64,000 nucleotides of DNA from Flectonema sp. DT1601 (lineage: Eukaryota; Euglenozoa; Diplonemea; Diplonemida; Diplonemidae): NCBI GenBank assembly GCA_964019425.1, contig OZ025800.1:1189501-1253500 (forward strand). Direction: 5' to 3'. The notes under the pieces are model-generated. The model ran no database searches. It saw nothing but the letters and a program-made list of their open reading frames with translations, and was not told the origin of the DNA. Position 1 is the first letter of the stretch. Each line of letters starts with the position of its first letter. Below are positions 1-10,437 of this stretch, piece after piece. The translations under genes were made by a program, and so were the position numbers.

Positions 1-906
1 GTATATTTTGTTTGTCGGGAAGCTGTTATTCAAGAAGGTTAAGGGACCCAGTTCTGCCCTTTTATTGTTTTATTTTCAATCATTTCTTGTCATTTATCTC
101 AAGCAATTCAATTACTTTATGAGCGGTATGCCCTCACTTCACACTGTGGCAGGTTAAGGACTGCTCTATGTTTCTTTTTTTATGTTTCCTTTCCTTTTTG
201 TGCGTCGTTTTTAAGATAAAAAAACTTCTTTTTTGCTGCAAATGGAAAGCAAGTTAAGGACCCACATGAGTTCTTCAAAAGCGATTCTTAACTAGACCCG
301 CGCCATGTCCTTTTCTCATTTTTGTTAAGCAGCGTGTTGGTTGTTATTCGATTGCAATCGTTGCTGTGTTAAGGTGAAAAAAAAAAAAGAAGAAGAAAAT
401 ATAAGTGTCTCTCACAAATATTTCTTTTTTTTTTTTTTTTTTTGCTGTCATTCGCGCGCATTGCTACGTCTTCATTTCATTAATTTAAGAGAAAAAAAAA
501 AAAGAAAAAAAAACCGAAAATCCCTCTATCTCTCGTGAATTCTTATTCATTTCGGACAATGTTCCCGACAGCGTTTCTGTAAACTGTCAATTGCAGCTAT
601 CGGCTGTGATTGAAAAAATCCCCCTAGCTATAAGTATTTCCTCCTCCTCTCTCCGCTCTTTATCTCTCTATTCAATCTCCCTTTTTTTGTCTTCCCTTCT
701 TTTATTATTATTGTCTTACTGACATGTAAAATTTCATATTATTTTATATTAGTCGATAATCCTCACAAAGTGATAGGTATTGGTGTGTAAGTGAATAACT
801 TCGTAGTTAAGTATTATTTTTAAACCAACAGTAATAAAGACACAGATCGAATGACAGAGTTCACACGGAACTATTTAAATTACCTCTCAAAACAGTACAA
901 CAGGCA
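1..906. other. Non-coding upstream stretch
   Basis: I see no gene here. It is AT-rich with T and A homopolymers (notably near 423-443 and 488-511). The only long frame, 341-538, is built from those runs and is not credible. A short motif, GTTAAGG, recurs near 38, 153 and 253. The stretch ends in a possible splice acceptor AG at 895 or 903, just before the ATG at 907. Confidence 0.6.
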
Positions 907-2556
907 ATGCAATACTTGTCTGTTATAATAATCACACAAGTAATATCATGCGCTCCGGGTGATACCTTTGGTTGGGATGCTTCGAATGTGAAGTTCAGTG
1001 ACACGTCGACTGTTGAACAATCGCTCGAGATGATGTGTCCGTCAGGCTCAATGATAACTTCTGTAAAAGCAACGTATTCAGATCAATATAGTGATAGAGC
1101 TTTTACTGTTAAATGCTATGGAATGAATGCTGGTTTTAGTATTAGCCCAGCAGACTATTACCTAAGCAGTTCTAAGCAAGTCTATCACAATCCTAATACG
1201 ATGCACGGAAGAACACCATTTGGATTACAAGCTCCCTATCACAGAATGATGAGTCCTGTAAAAGGTGATTCTCCTTGGACAAGACAATGTGAAGATGGTT
1301 ATGTTTTAACAGGTGTCATTTCACAGTATATCAGTAGAGCTCATGCTCGTGAATGGGACTTTCGCTGCAGTAGAATCATTCCAAATGTGTACTCTGTGTC
1401 ACTAGCTATTGGTAAGTTTAATGATTACTACGAACCGATAGATATGACTGTTAGTAGTCCATCAAGTGTCATTGGCTTTAAAACTGAGAGACAGCATTCA
1501 AGTACAACAACAGATCGAAAATGGTCTTTACTATCAAGTGTTTTATGTAAAGTTGGACCAGCAATAGATCCGACGTTAGCACCAGCAACACCATCACCGA
1601 TATCAACAGTTTTTCATACTAATGTTCCGATGTCGCAATCACCAACCACAGACATTCCTGTTACTGAATCTACTGCTATTCCGTCACCTGTTCAAATAGC
1701 AACTGTGATTCCCATCACAGAATTACCTACTTCTATGTTACCGAAGACATATGTTCCTTTTCAACCATCACTTGTCACATTAAGAGAAGGTCAATCAAGA
1801 TCATCTAACATAGATGGAAATCCATTATATCTTTATGATAAAACAATTGGATGGATCGATGATTCAGTATCTCATTATGATAGGGTTCCTGAATATATGA
1901 AAGGAGCATCTCTGTGGTTACTTTCAAAACAAATATTACCAAACGAACTAATTACAATTACCTGTAACGGTCATGGAGATACGAGTAGTGTGTGTGATAT
2001 ATTTATTATGTTATTAGTTGATAATAAAAACAATCTTGATTCCTTATTATCGAATAACTGGATTGTTACTGACTGTGCTCCAATTGCTGTCGATCAGTTG
2101 GGGATACCAAATCAAATGATTGTTTTAAGAAAGGCAATTTCTTTCTTGAGTGTTGAAGAGGTTTATATGCCGAAAGTAAAAACACCTTTTACTGGGATAG
2201 CTGTTCATGTCTTTTCAAAGAATTGTAAGGCTGCTTCTGAAGTAAGTTGCGAAACTGGTGCAGACTACTGCCGGTGGTCTTCAAGACTTTGTCATTTTGG
2301 AGACAGCTGCGGTGGTTCAATTTATTCCAATACTCCACCCCCAACGAAATCACCCACTACTGGTATTAGTTTTTCCGGAAACGTAAACCCAACCACTTCT
2401 TCATCTTCTTCTACTACTTCGATTCTGTTTCCAATTCTAATTAGTACTGTTGGGCTGTGTGGTGTTGTTGTTTGTATTTATTTATTACTAAAAGATATAT
2501 CAAAACAAACAGCGAGTGAACATTCGAAAGTATTAGCAAGTGGGGCAGCCGTGTAA
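907..2556 (+). CDS. Dermatopontin-like single-pass membrane protein
   Basis: This 549-residue protein is probably a surface type I membrane protein. It opens with a hydrophobic signal-like segment (about residues 1-16). Residues 20-215 carry three spaced motifs, DRAFTVKC, AREWDFRC and DRKWSL, each with nearby Cys. This is the pattern of dermatopontin, an extracellular-matrix family whose hallmark is a repeated D-R-x-W element. A Pro/Thr/Ser-rich stalk (about 218-290) leads to a second, unrecognised ectodomain with a Cys-rich end (about 440-480), then one membrane span (about 504-527) and a short tail. The neighbour at 4366 shares the dermatopontin-like part, so the two are probably an old tandem pair that diverged outside that domain. 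The ATG sits 4 or 12 bases after an AG. The dermatopontin call rests on motif spacing read by eye; ligand and role are unknown. Confidence 0.7.
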   Translation: MQYLSVIIITQVISCAPGDTFGWDASNVKFSDTSTVEQSLEMMCPSGSMITSVKATYSDQYSDRAFTVKCYGMNAGFSISPADYYLSSSKQVYHNPNTMHGRTPFGLQAPYHRMMSPVKGDSPWTRQCEDGYVLTGVISQYISRAHAREWDFRCSRIIPNVYSVSLAIGKFNDYYEPIDMTVSSPSSVIGFKTERQHSSTTTDRKWSLLSSVLCKVGPAIDPTLAPATPSPISTVFHTNVPMSQSPTTDIPVTESTAIPSPVQIATVIPITELPTSMLPKTYVPFQPSLVTLREGQSRSSNIDGNPLYLYDKTIGWIDDSVSHYDRVPEYMKGASLWLLSKQILPNELITITCNGHGDTSSVCDIFIMLLVDNKNNLDSLLSNNWIVTDCAPIAVDQLGIPNQMIVLRKAISFLSVEEVYMPKVKTPFTGIAVHVFSKNCKAASEVSCETGADYCRWSSRLCHFGDSCGGSIYSNTPPPTKSPTTGISFSGNVNPTTSSSSSTTSILFPILISTVGLCGVVVCIYLLLKDISKQTASEHSKVLASGAAV

Positions 2557-4343
2557 CTGTTCCTTCTGATTGTTAATTTGGGCTGTAATAGTTCATCTGC
2601 GTTGTGTTATTGCGGGGTTTAATCGTCTTTGCTCTTTGCAACCACTTGAGGTTTTGCGAAGTTATTTCTTATTGACTTGCAAAGCGTTTTCTCCCTTTTT
2701 TTTGTTTTCGTTTCCGTTTCCGTTCTTGTTTTTTTTTTTTTTTTTTGCATTTTAACAAGCAGCAGTAACACTGTATAAAGCTAAAAAAAAGGGGCATATA
2801 AAAAACCTTCGTTTCCTGTTCACGATTTGCTGTCGAATACTTTTCTATTTTTACCGTTATAAAAACACGGTTCGAATCCGAGACGATGTTTTTTTTATAT
2901 ATTCGGAGTTAGTTAGTTCCCTCATCCACTACCCGAAGGAGATAGTACTACTTTCACCCCTTAGCTGGTATGAAGGTGCATATGCGTTGAAAGTTCGAGC
3001 TATTAATTCTTTGTTGCTGTTGCTGTTTCGTTGCTTTGCTTTTGCTTCTGTCTTACAAACAATTTATTATTTTTTCTTTCCTTTTTTTTTTTCCCGTGTT
3101 TGTTTACAATTCGTGTTGCGTAGCTTTTTTTCCCTTCAAAGAGAAGGTTTTCTTGTGCGCTATTTGTTCATTTCGTGGACTAACTTTATAATCAAACAAC
3201 GTAGAAAGCTGACAATATTGGGTCTTACTCACGTTGCTGTCAGTGAAGATTGATAATACGCAATGTGACGGATTCTTATCTATTTAATTGCGTGTTCGAA
3301 AATGCGGAACTCACTTCTTTGCGAGAAAGTTATTTATGAAGTTGGTTTATTTTTTTTTTAAAATTTTTTTTTTTATGAAACTTTTGAATTGGCTTACAAA
3401 TCAAGACATGTGATGGATCTATCAACAACTATCGCATGCTTTATAAGTTTGCCGATTCTTTTTTTCTTTTTTTCCCCTCCCTCTTTTTTTTTACTAAAAT
3501 ATAATTTTCCCTTTTTTCTAAACGTAATCTTTCTTTGATTAGCAATTCTAGTCAAGCACTTGATATTAATTTTGTTTTTTACCTAAAGTTGTTACTGTTT
3601 TTATATTGTCAAAGTTTCACCCTCTTTTTTTTACTACACTCAAGTTTGAGTCGATTTGTTTTTTATTTATTTATTTTATTTTAGCTGAAGCTAATCCATG
3701 CTGAGTCTTCGGAAACAGATAATCTGTCGATGTGAGTTACGCTCATAATTCAGCAACGGTTCTGCGTTACTACCGCAGAACAATTGTGTTTTTTTTTTTT
3801 TTTTTTTTTTTTTCTTCTTTGATGCACGATATAGTAACAAACTGTGGTCTGGGGAAAATATTTTTTTTTTGTCCTTACGATTTTTATTATTGATTTCATC
3901 ATTTTATTATTTATTATTTATTTGTGATAACGAACTGCTATTCGTCGACCAATACTGACTGATAGCACATCGCAGCTTTGTATCAGCGATATTTTAATAT
4001 ACCGTGAGATATCTCTCTATGTTGTACCACTGAACTATAGCAGGTTAAGTTAAACCCGCAAAATCCTCAAACGTCGCAAGGCGTTTTTTTTTTTTTTTTT
4101 TTTTTTTTTAGTTTTTATGTTGTTTTTTTGAAGTTTATTCTGCTTTTCCCGATAGGCAAATCGAATATTGGAAAATCCTTTAATTTTCTATAATAGAGTT
4201 GTTGATTATGGTTGTGAACAATTGTATTGTGACTTCCTTAACTGCTATTTGGGTTTAATGTTGAATTATGTTGTTCTTTCAAAACTTAGAATACGAAAAC
4301 TGTTTTTTTTTTTAAATTTTTATATCGTTTATTGTCTAAACAG
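2557..4343. other. Non-coding intergenic stretch with dispersed repeat
   Basis: I find no gene. Long T runs lie near 2730-2747, 3789-3813 and 4084-4109. Short frames at 2570-2755 and 2987-3253 are low-complexity Phe/Leu and are rejected. About 3510-3620 matches 41461-41586 (dispersed repeat R2). The stretch ends with a pyrimidine-rich tract and AG at 4343, a likely acceptor for the next gene. Confidence 0.6.
3510..3620 (+). repeat. Dispersed intergenic repeat R2, copy 1
   Basis: About 110 bp reads almost in step with 41461-41586: a TTCTAAACG start, TTTCTTTGATTA, GTCAAG-ACTTGAT, TTAATTTTG, then AAGTTGTTACTG and ATTGTCAAAGTTT. The two copies differ by substitutions and a small insertion, so they are old relatives and not a recent duplication. 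No coding capacity or terminal repeats are seen. Confidence 0.7.
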
Positions 4344-4365
4344 GTCGCGGGCTACACAAAACAAA

Positions 4366-7353
4366 ATGTGGCTCTTTATCCTTGCTACACTTTCAGCACC
4401 GTGTGCGCAGTGGAAGGATATCGGATTGTCATTCATGGCTAACACATTAGATAATCCTTTAGATGCAAAGTGTGATGTCGCTAACAATCAGGTTGTAATA
4501 TCAATGAAAAGTGATACTTATGACAGTACTGCTGGTGACAGATGGTGGAAGATTACTTGTGGAGAATTACAACAACCATTCACAGTCGATGAAAACAGTT
4601 GTTATTGGACTGGAGACACTATAGGTATAACCCCAGCACAGGGAAAGTCTCCATGGGAAAGAACTGCTCCTGATGGAGAAGTCACTTGTGGAATTAAGTC
4701 TTGGCACGTTAATAATCTTAGTGATAGGCAGTGGAGTTTTTATTTCTGTCGTCTTCTTCCAGAGGCTACCCGTGAATCTTCTTTCACTACACCAACGTCG
4801 GGAACCTATCAAATCATCGACTTTTCTGCTGCTGATGAACATTTCTTTTATAACTTCTATGGTAATAAACCTGTTACCCCTGTAAAAGATAGGCAGTGGC
4901 GGCTCAAGACTGCGAAACTTTGTGCGGCCACATCAGTGCCAACGACGGTTCCAACTGCTGTTCCGACAGCGATCCCAACAGCCGTTCCGACTGCGATTCC
5001 AACAGCCATTCCAACTGCTGTACCCACAGCGATCCCGACTGCAATTCCGACTGCGATCCCGACGGCTGTGCCGACTGCGATCCCAACAGCGATCCCGACG
5101 GCTGTACCCACAGCCGTTCCGACTGCGATTCCAACAGCCATTCCAACTGCTGTACCCACAGCAATTCCAACTGCAATTCCGACTGCGATCCCAACAGCGA
5201 TCCCGACGGCTGTACCGACTGCGATCCCGACTGCAATTCCGACTGCGATTCCAACAGCCATTCCAACTGCGATCCCAACGGCTGTGCCGACTGCGATCCC
5301 AACTGCAATTCCGACTGCCATTCCAACAGCCATTCCAACTGCGATCCCAACGGCTGTGCCGACTGCGATCCCGACGGCTGTGCCGACTGCGATCCCAACT
5401 GCAATTCCGACTGCCATTCCAACAGCCATTCCAACTGCGATCCCAACGGCTGTGCCGACTGCGATCCCGACGGCAATTCCGACTGCGATTCCAACAGCCA
5501 TTCCAACTGCGATCCCAACTGCGATCCCGACTGCTGTACCCACAGAGATTCCGACTGCAATCCCGACAACAGTGCCTACTGCGATACCGACGGCTGTCCC
5601 AACAGTGATCCCTACTGCGAGTCCGACAGCTTTGCCAACGGCGATCCCCACTAGGGTTCCCACCGCTATTCCGACTGCGGTCCCAACGGTGATTCCAAAC
5701 GTAATCCCAACTGCAGTTCCTACTGCTGCCCCAACCGCAGTACCCACTGGGGTTCCAACGCCTCCGAGTGATGCGCCAACTGCAAATCCAACAGAAGCCT
5801 TAATGGGTGCTTCTCAATCCCTTGAAGGGAATAAGACAGCAGACATGGAGTTACTGACTGAGGATTCTTACCTTTCGAGTGAAACGAAATCTACTGCAGG
5901 AGCAGTTCTCACGGGAGCGTCGATGCTTATCGGGGGATCTGCAGCCCCAATAATGCCAATGCTACTTGTTGTATCTGCGCCGTGTGTTGTAACTGAGAAA
6001 AGAAAATTACCTTTACCCTTACACCCGACACAACTAATAATTGATGATCATTATACTTATGCAGCAATGTTTTATAATATTTTATTTATTGTTGTTGTGA
6101 GTGCGGTAAGTGTACCGTTGATATATGTCGCCAAACTACTATTTCCAAAGCATGAGGATCACTTGGGGTTACTGAGATTTCCATCAGTGCCGATGTTTAT
6201 ATTTGTTGTGTTTTATCAAGGAATTGTTTTGGCTTCGTTTATGACTTTATATTATCCGCAAACGGTGCAGACCGCGTTTGTTGCTGCTGCTTTACTGCTG
6301 TGCTGCTCAACCATTCCTGCATTTGTCTGTTTTCGTTTAGGAACGCAGACGCAAATGTCAGCTAGCTATGAGTATCCTCATTACTTGGAAAGTAAATTTA
6401 TTGTTTTTATTGTTGGTCCAGGTGAATGGGTCAGCAGAAGTCAATCGTATCTATTTTCAAAACGCTATACTCATCTTATTCGTCCGTACAAACCAGGTTT
6501 GACTTGGTTTTTATTTTTTAATCTCGCAATGATCTTTACTGTTTCTGCTATTAATGCGTTCAATACATCTGACTTAGAATCTTGTGGAGCGGTACGGCTT
6601 TGCTCCGGATTAGTATTTTTAACCATGGGTTTGGTGTATATAAAATTAAAGCCATTTTGTAGACCACGTGACAATGTCTTTTTCCCATTGATCATGGGTA
6701 TGGTTGCTATTTCTTTGTTTTTGGTGGCATTTTCTTACTTTACACATGATGGTGGACCGAAGGAAGTTTCGGGAGTTATCGATCTTTTGGTTGGAGTAGT
6801 TTTTATTATAAAACTGGTGATAGATCTAATCACAGAAATCTATTTATTAAAGAAGGATAGGCGTAATGTAATTCAAGAAGAACTTTGGAGGAAATACAAC
6901 AATGTTAGTGAGGTTGTGAATGAAAGTTTTGCTGCCTTTAAGATGGATGACTCCGATAGCTTTGGATTACTTCCAACTGAATCACAGTCAATTCCGTGTC
7001 TTAGTATAAACCACAGTCCTGAAAGTGTTGTGAGTGGTGATCCTGGTATCGTTGCTACAGAATCAGCACCTAGTCAGGTGACACCATTGGGATCTAATAT
7101 TCTTATTACTGTTCGTGATGAATCTGCTAATGATTTTGTTGTTGATAAAAGTATTTTTGAGTCACCTCCACCGATCCTGTCGCCGGGGGTTGCCAGCATC
7201 TTTTCTAACACCAGTTTTACACCTCAAGGCGGAGATTCCCGTCCTAGAGGTCACAGTTTTGGAGGATGCTCCACAGGCTCTGTGCTGACAGGTTCTACTC
7301 GTCCGTTAACACCTCCGAGGAAGAGGCGTCCCACGATGATCATTACAATTTAA
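4366..7353 (+). CDS. Dermatopontin-like protein with PTA-repeat stalk and seven membrane segments
   Basis: The frame is open from 4168, but that start is TTG. The better start is the ATG at 4366, 22 bases after a pyrimidine-rich AG (4343), and it yields a clean signal peptide (MWLFILATLSAPCAQ). The product is 995 residues. Residues 17-190 hold a dermatopontin-like domain with DRWWKITC, DRQWSFYFC and DRQWRL. Residues 191-465 are about 69 tetrapeptides of P-T-A-I or P-T-A-V, a probable rigid, O-glycosylated stalk. After a linker with a hydrophobic patch, residues 566-828 contain seven likely membrane spans, with a GPGEW motif between spans 3 and 4. A 165-residue Ser/Pro-rich tail, probably cytosolic, follows. 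This layout suggests a surface receptor or adhesion protein; it recalls large multi-span surface proteins of free-living euglenozoans, but that is from memory. No ligand or signalling domain is recognised. Confidence 0.8.
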   Translation: MWLFILATLSAPCAQWKDIGLSFMANTLDNPLDAKCDVANNQVVISMKSDTYDSTAGDRWWKITCGELQQPFTVDENSCYWTGDTIGITPAQGKSPWERTAPDGEVTCGIKSWHVNNLSDRQWSFYFCRLLPEATRESSFTTPTSGTYQIIDFSAADEHFFYNFYGNKPVTPVKDRQWRLKTAKLCAATSVPTTVPTAVPTAIPTAVPTAIPTAIPTAVPTAIPTAIPTAIPTAVPTAIPTAIPTAVPTAVPTAIPTAIPTAVPTAIPTAIPTAIPTAIPTAVPTAIPTAIPTAIPTAIPTAIPTAVPTAIPTAIPTAIPTAIPTAIPTAVPTAIPTAVPTAIPTAIPTAIPTAIPTAIPTAVPTAIPTAIPTAIPTAIPTAIPTAIPTAVPTEIPTAIPTTVPTAIPTAVPTVIPTASPTALPTAIPTRVPTAIPTAVPTVIPNVIPTAVPTAAPTAVPTGVPTPPSDAPTANPTEALMGASQSLEGNKTADMELLTEDSYLSSETKSTAGAVLTGASMLIGGSAAPIMPMLLVVSAPCVVTEKRKLPLPLHPTQLIIDDHYTYAAMFYNILFIVVVSAVSVPLIYVAKLLFPKHEDHLGLLRFPSVPMFIFVVFYQGIVLASFMTLYYPQTVQTAFVAAALLLCCSTIPAFVCFRLGTQTQMSASYEYPHYLESKFIVFIVGPGEWVSRSQSYLFSKRYTHLIRPYKPGLTWFLFFNLAMIFTVSAINAFNTSDLESCGAVRLCSGLVFLTMGLVYIKLKPFCRPRDNVFFPLIMGMVAISLFLVAFSYFTHDGGPKEVSGVIDLLVGVVFIIKLVIDLITEIYLLKKDRRNVIQEELWRKYNNVSEVVNESFAAFKMDDSDSFGLLPTESQSIPCLSINHSPESVVSGDPGIVATESAPSQVTPLGSNILITVRDESANDFVVDKSIFESPPPILSPGVASIFSNTSFTPQGGDSRPRGHSFGGCSTGSVLTGSTRPLTPPRKRRPTMIITI
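4936..5760 (+). repeat. 12-bp coding minisatellite (PTAI/PTAV)
   Basis: A 12-bp unit of the form ATTCCAACTGCG repeats about 69 times in frame, encoding I/V-P-T-A. Longer super-units of about 70 bp are also repeated, clearest between about 5260 and 5480, which suggests growth by unequal exchange or slippage. The ends of the array (before 4960 and after 5550) are more diverged. The unit has no stop in several frames, which creates long shadow frames on both strands. Confidence 0.95.
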
Positions 7354-8219
7354 AATTAAAACAGGTCCACAAAAACCTGTCTTTTTGTTACCTTTATAAC
7401 AGTTCTTATACAGTTATCCAATTTAAATTTTTGGAAAAATTTGTTGTCACCTCCGTACGTAAAAACACAAAAATTCGTTTTTTTTAGTGTTCATTTTTTT
7501 TATTTTTCTTTTTATTTTACATTTTACTTCCCTCTGAACATTTATTTTCTTGCGAGAGTCGGTCGGTATTGACTGAATGATTACTTTCATAGTCTTGTTT
7601 TTTTCCAATTATCTGGGTGCGTTCTTTCGAGTACTCCTGGTTAGTTGAAGCAACAAGATACCTTGCTGGGTACCCTTTCGGTAGCCTGTGGTTGAAAAGT
7701 ACTATCGGTTAATACGTCGGCAAGTTTTATGTAGTCATGTGGAAAAGGAGGAGGGAAAAAAAAAAAAAATTTCTTTTTTTTGTCTTGCTTTACTTCTAAC
7801 GGTGTTTGATTAAGTTTTAATTGTGAGAATCAACTCAAAACCACCCAGTTTCGAGTGCACCTAATTGCACTCGGGACTAGTGTCAAGCAAGTAACCTTCG
7901 TAATCCAGTTCGACTCTTTCTTGTTCCAGCGATATCCTTTCAATGCTCCTTTCAGCTCAACGGTTTATTACTCTGTCCACATTGTGTTTTATTTTCTTTC
8001 CTTCATCACTCAATGAGGATACCAGTTGTACTACTTGTAGCAGTATAGATTACCGAGTCTAATAAGATAATCTTCTCGGGATTAGGTCCAACCTTCTACC
8101 GCAGTATTTAAGACCTTCGAAGAGCCAGACGGTACTCTTTGAGTGTCTACCTAAACTGATACTACGGTGATATGTTGGATTCATTAACTATCTGTTGTAA
8201 GGGAAAACTGATAACCTAG

Positions 8220-8237
8220 TCCCCCAGAGATGGGGGA
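8220..8237 (+). other. GC-rich hairpin with GAGA tetraloop
   Basis: TCCCCCA and TGGGGGA form a perfect 7-bp stem around a GAGA loop, a GNRA-type tetraloop, in otherwise AT-rich sequence. This is the clearest stable hairpin I noticed in the long gap, and it lies in a stretch of about 800 bp with few homopolymers. It may be part of a structured RNA, but I recognise no known RNA family. Confidence 0.4.
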
Positions 8238-10400
8238 GGGTCCTCATTAATCTTTGTCTATTACTGACGCCACCCTTTCTTATTAAATCTTAGTATCCGC
8301 GACGACTGTTGGAAGGCCTTGCCTTAGTCATTCTGTCAAGTATGTTTGCATTCTTTTAATTGATGTAATGATGCTTGCGGTGAATGCTCTATTGGTTGTT
8401 CAATAAATAACTTTCCATTTCTGTATCTTGATCCGGTCATCCTGTTTCTGCTCTTATAAATATCTATTACCGTTTCCCCTCTCCTTTGATTCTTTTTTTG
8501 TCTTGATATCGTTGGAACAATGTTTTATTTTTTTTACTTTTTTCGAAAAAGTTTTCAGATAAAAAGCGTTACTCAACGATGTTGAATAACCACTACGCTG
8601 TTTTCTGAGGCAAATAATAATATTATGATTCTTTTTCTCTTTCCTTTTGTTTATCTGTTTGCATGAACAACAACTTGGACACTTGTGAGTCTATCATGTA
8701 TAAGTTTTTAATGATTTCCATTAAACAACTCTACTCGTTCACGGCGTGCACTTAAAAGTCTGAAATTAGATAGATTGCCTGTTTTCAATTTTCTTTTCCG
8801 TTTTTTTTTTTTTTTTCTTTTCTCGAACACTTCAATGGGATCGTTGAAGCCCTTTTTTTTTTATCATTTTTATTTTTTTTAAAAATTTTTTTTTTTGGTT
8901 TGTCACTTATGATAATGGTGTGACGGATATTGTACCAAAAAAAAAAAAAAAAAAAACCTTCGCTCTTAATGAGTGTGGTTCAGACTGCTTCGTCAAGTTT
9001 AGTTTTCACAGACTGGCTGACCAACAACACTTTTATATTAGTATTCCAATCAATACAAATAATAAGTTTCTTTGCGTCTAAGACCTCGACAACTGCGTCT
9101 GTAATTTGTAGCCTTAGTTGGATAACATTAACGACACACGATGTTGAAATTACTTTTGCTACTCTTAAGTTTGTGCGAATATCACCACTTGACCCTGACC
9201 CTGAGGACAGGGTTGCGGTATTACCTTTAAACAATCAATGAGTAGATCCCTTAGCAGTATTGATCTGCATTAAGGTTACGTTAACATTATCTGTAATTAG
9301 ATGAATGTAGTTCCTCAAACAATATTAATAATAGGATTTGGTTTGCTCAGCGCTAAGCATCCTTCAACAATGTACTTAGTCACTCGGACAATGTGTGTGT
9401 TTCGAAGTGCAATTGGATGTTTTGGTGTTTTTTTTTAATTTTTTTTTTTCCCAAGCAACTCCCACCGCAGCAGTGGTCACTATACGCAAGTTTCGTTCGT
9501 ATTGTTAATACCGGTTGGTCTATCTCGACACTCACAGTCACGTAGTTGGAGGAAGAAGGACTTTATTTAATTTTACAATTTGTGAGTTTCGCTGTTAGTA
9601 AATCTGATGAAAATTCTTATCCTGCGCTCGCCAACTAACGTGGTTGTGATTGTGGTCTGAGTGTTTCTGATGTTCAGTTGTACCTTTCGGAATTTATTTT
9701 TTTATTTTTTCATTCACCATCGCACTAAATCTGATGGTGAAACAACTTTTCTATTTCTTTGATGTCGTTACGGCTGTGTCGTGAGTTTAGGTGCATTCTC
9801 TCTTCACAGTAGTACTCTACCATCTGTCTGTCTGTTGTTATATTTTTAGTTTTAAAAGAAAGTTACAAATGAATAAAAGAATAGAAACGGACTATTCTTC
9901 GAGTAAGCTAACTACACAATCTTATTGTACCCAAAAGTAGAGATCTGTTTTGCGTAAATAAGCTTAGTTTGAGTTGGTAAAGAAGAAGGAAAAAACCTTT
10001 CTTGTTAATATGTGTATCTGAGAGCAGTAGTGGATGGCAGATCTCTCGCCAACACTAAACTCTTTGTCATTTTCATCAACGACAATAAACTGTTGTGATG
10101 AGTTCACACGCATGTATGAATAACGGATGACTGATTATTGTACTGTCCTCCTTTTCTGGCTCCTCTCCATTTTAAATTACGGTTGATTTACCAGCAAGAA
10201 ATCCCGTTGTGGTATCTCGCGGTGACTCTTTCTGTAGTCTTTTTTTTAGCGCTCATTTGCCCTGATTTTGGTTTTTGGTATTTTTCTGTTTTTCGTTCTC
10301 CTTCTTTTTTCCGATGTTTATTTTTGTTTTTTATTTCAGGTATGTCTATGTCTCTCCCTGCCAGTGAGAGTCTCACGGGAATACAATACGTTACGTGAGC

Positions 10401-10437
<37 letters not shown>

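Noticed and set aside
1-300. Three copies of GTTAAGG as a regulatory motif
   Set aside because: Seven bases in AT-rich DNA can recur by chance, and there is no consistent spacing to any gene.
341-538. 65-codon + frame rich in Lys and Phe
   Set aside because: Made of A and T homopolymers, with no motif.
2860-2895. tRNA-like T-loop sequence GGTTCGAATCC
   Set aside because: Flanking bases do not form a proper T stem, and no acceptor, D or anticodon arm could be found upstream.
4857-5747. 296-codon minus-strand frame of Gly-Ile-Ala-Val repeats
   Set aside because: It is the antisense of the PTA minisatellite; the 12-bp unit has no stop in many frames.
8930-9241. Overlapping + and - frames of 84-103 codons
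   Set aside because: Both rely on TTG starts, the + one crosses an A run, and neither shows a family motif.
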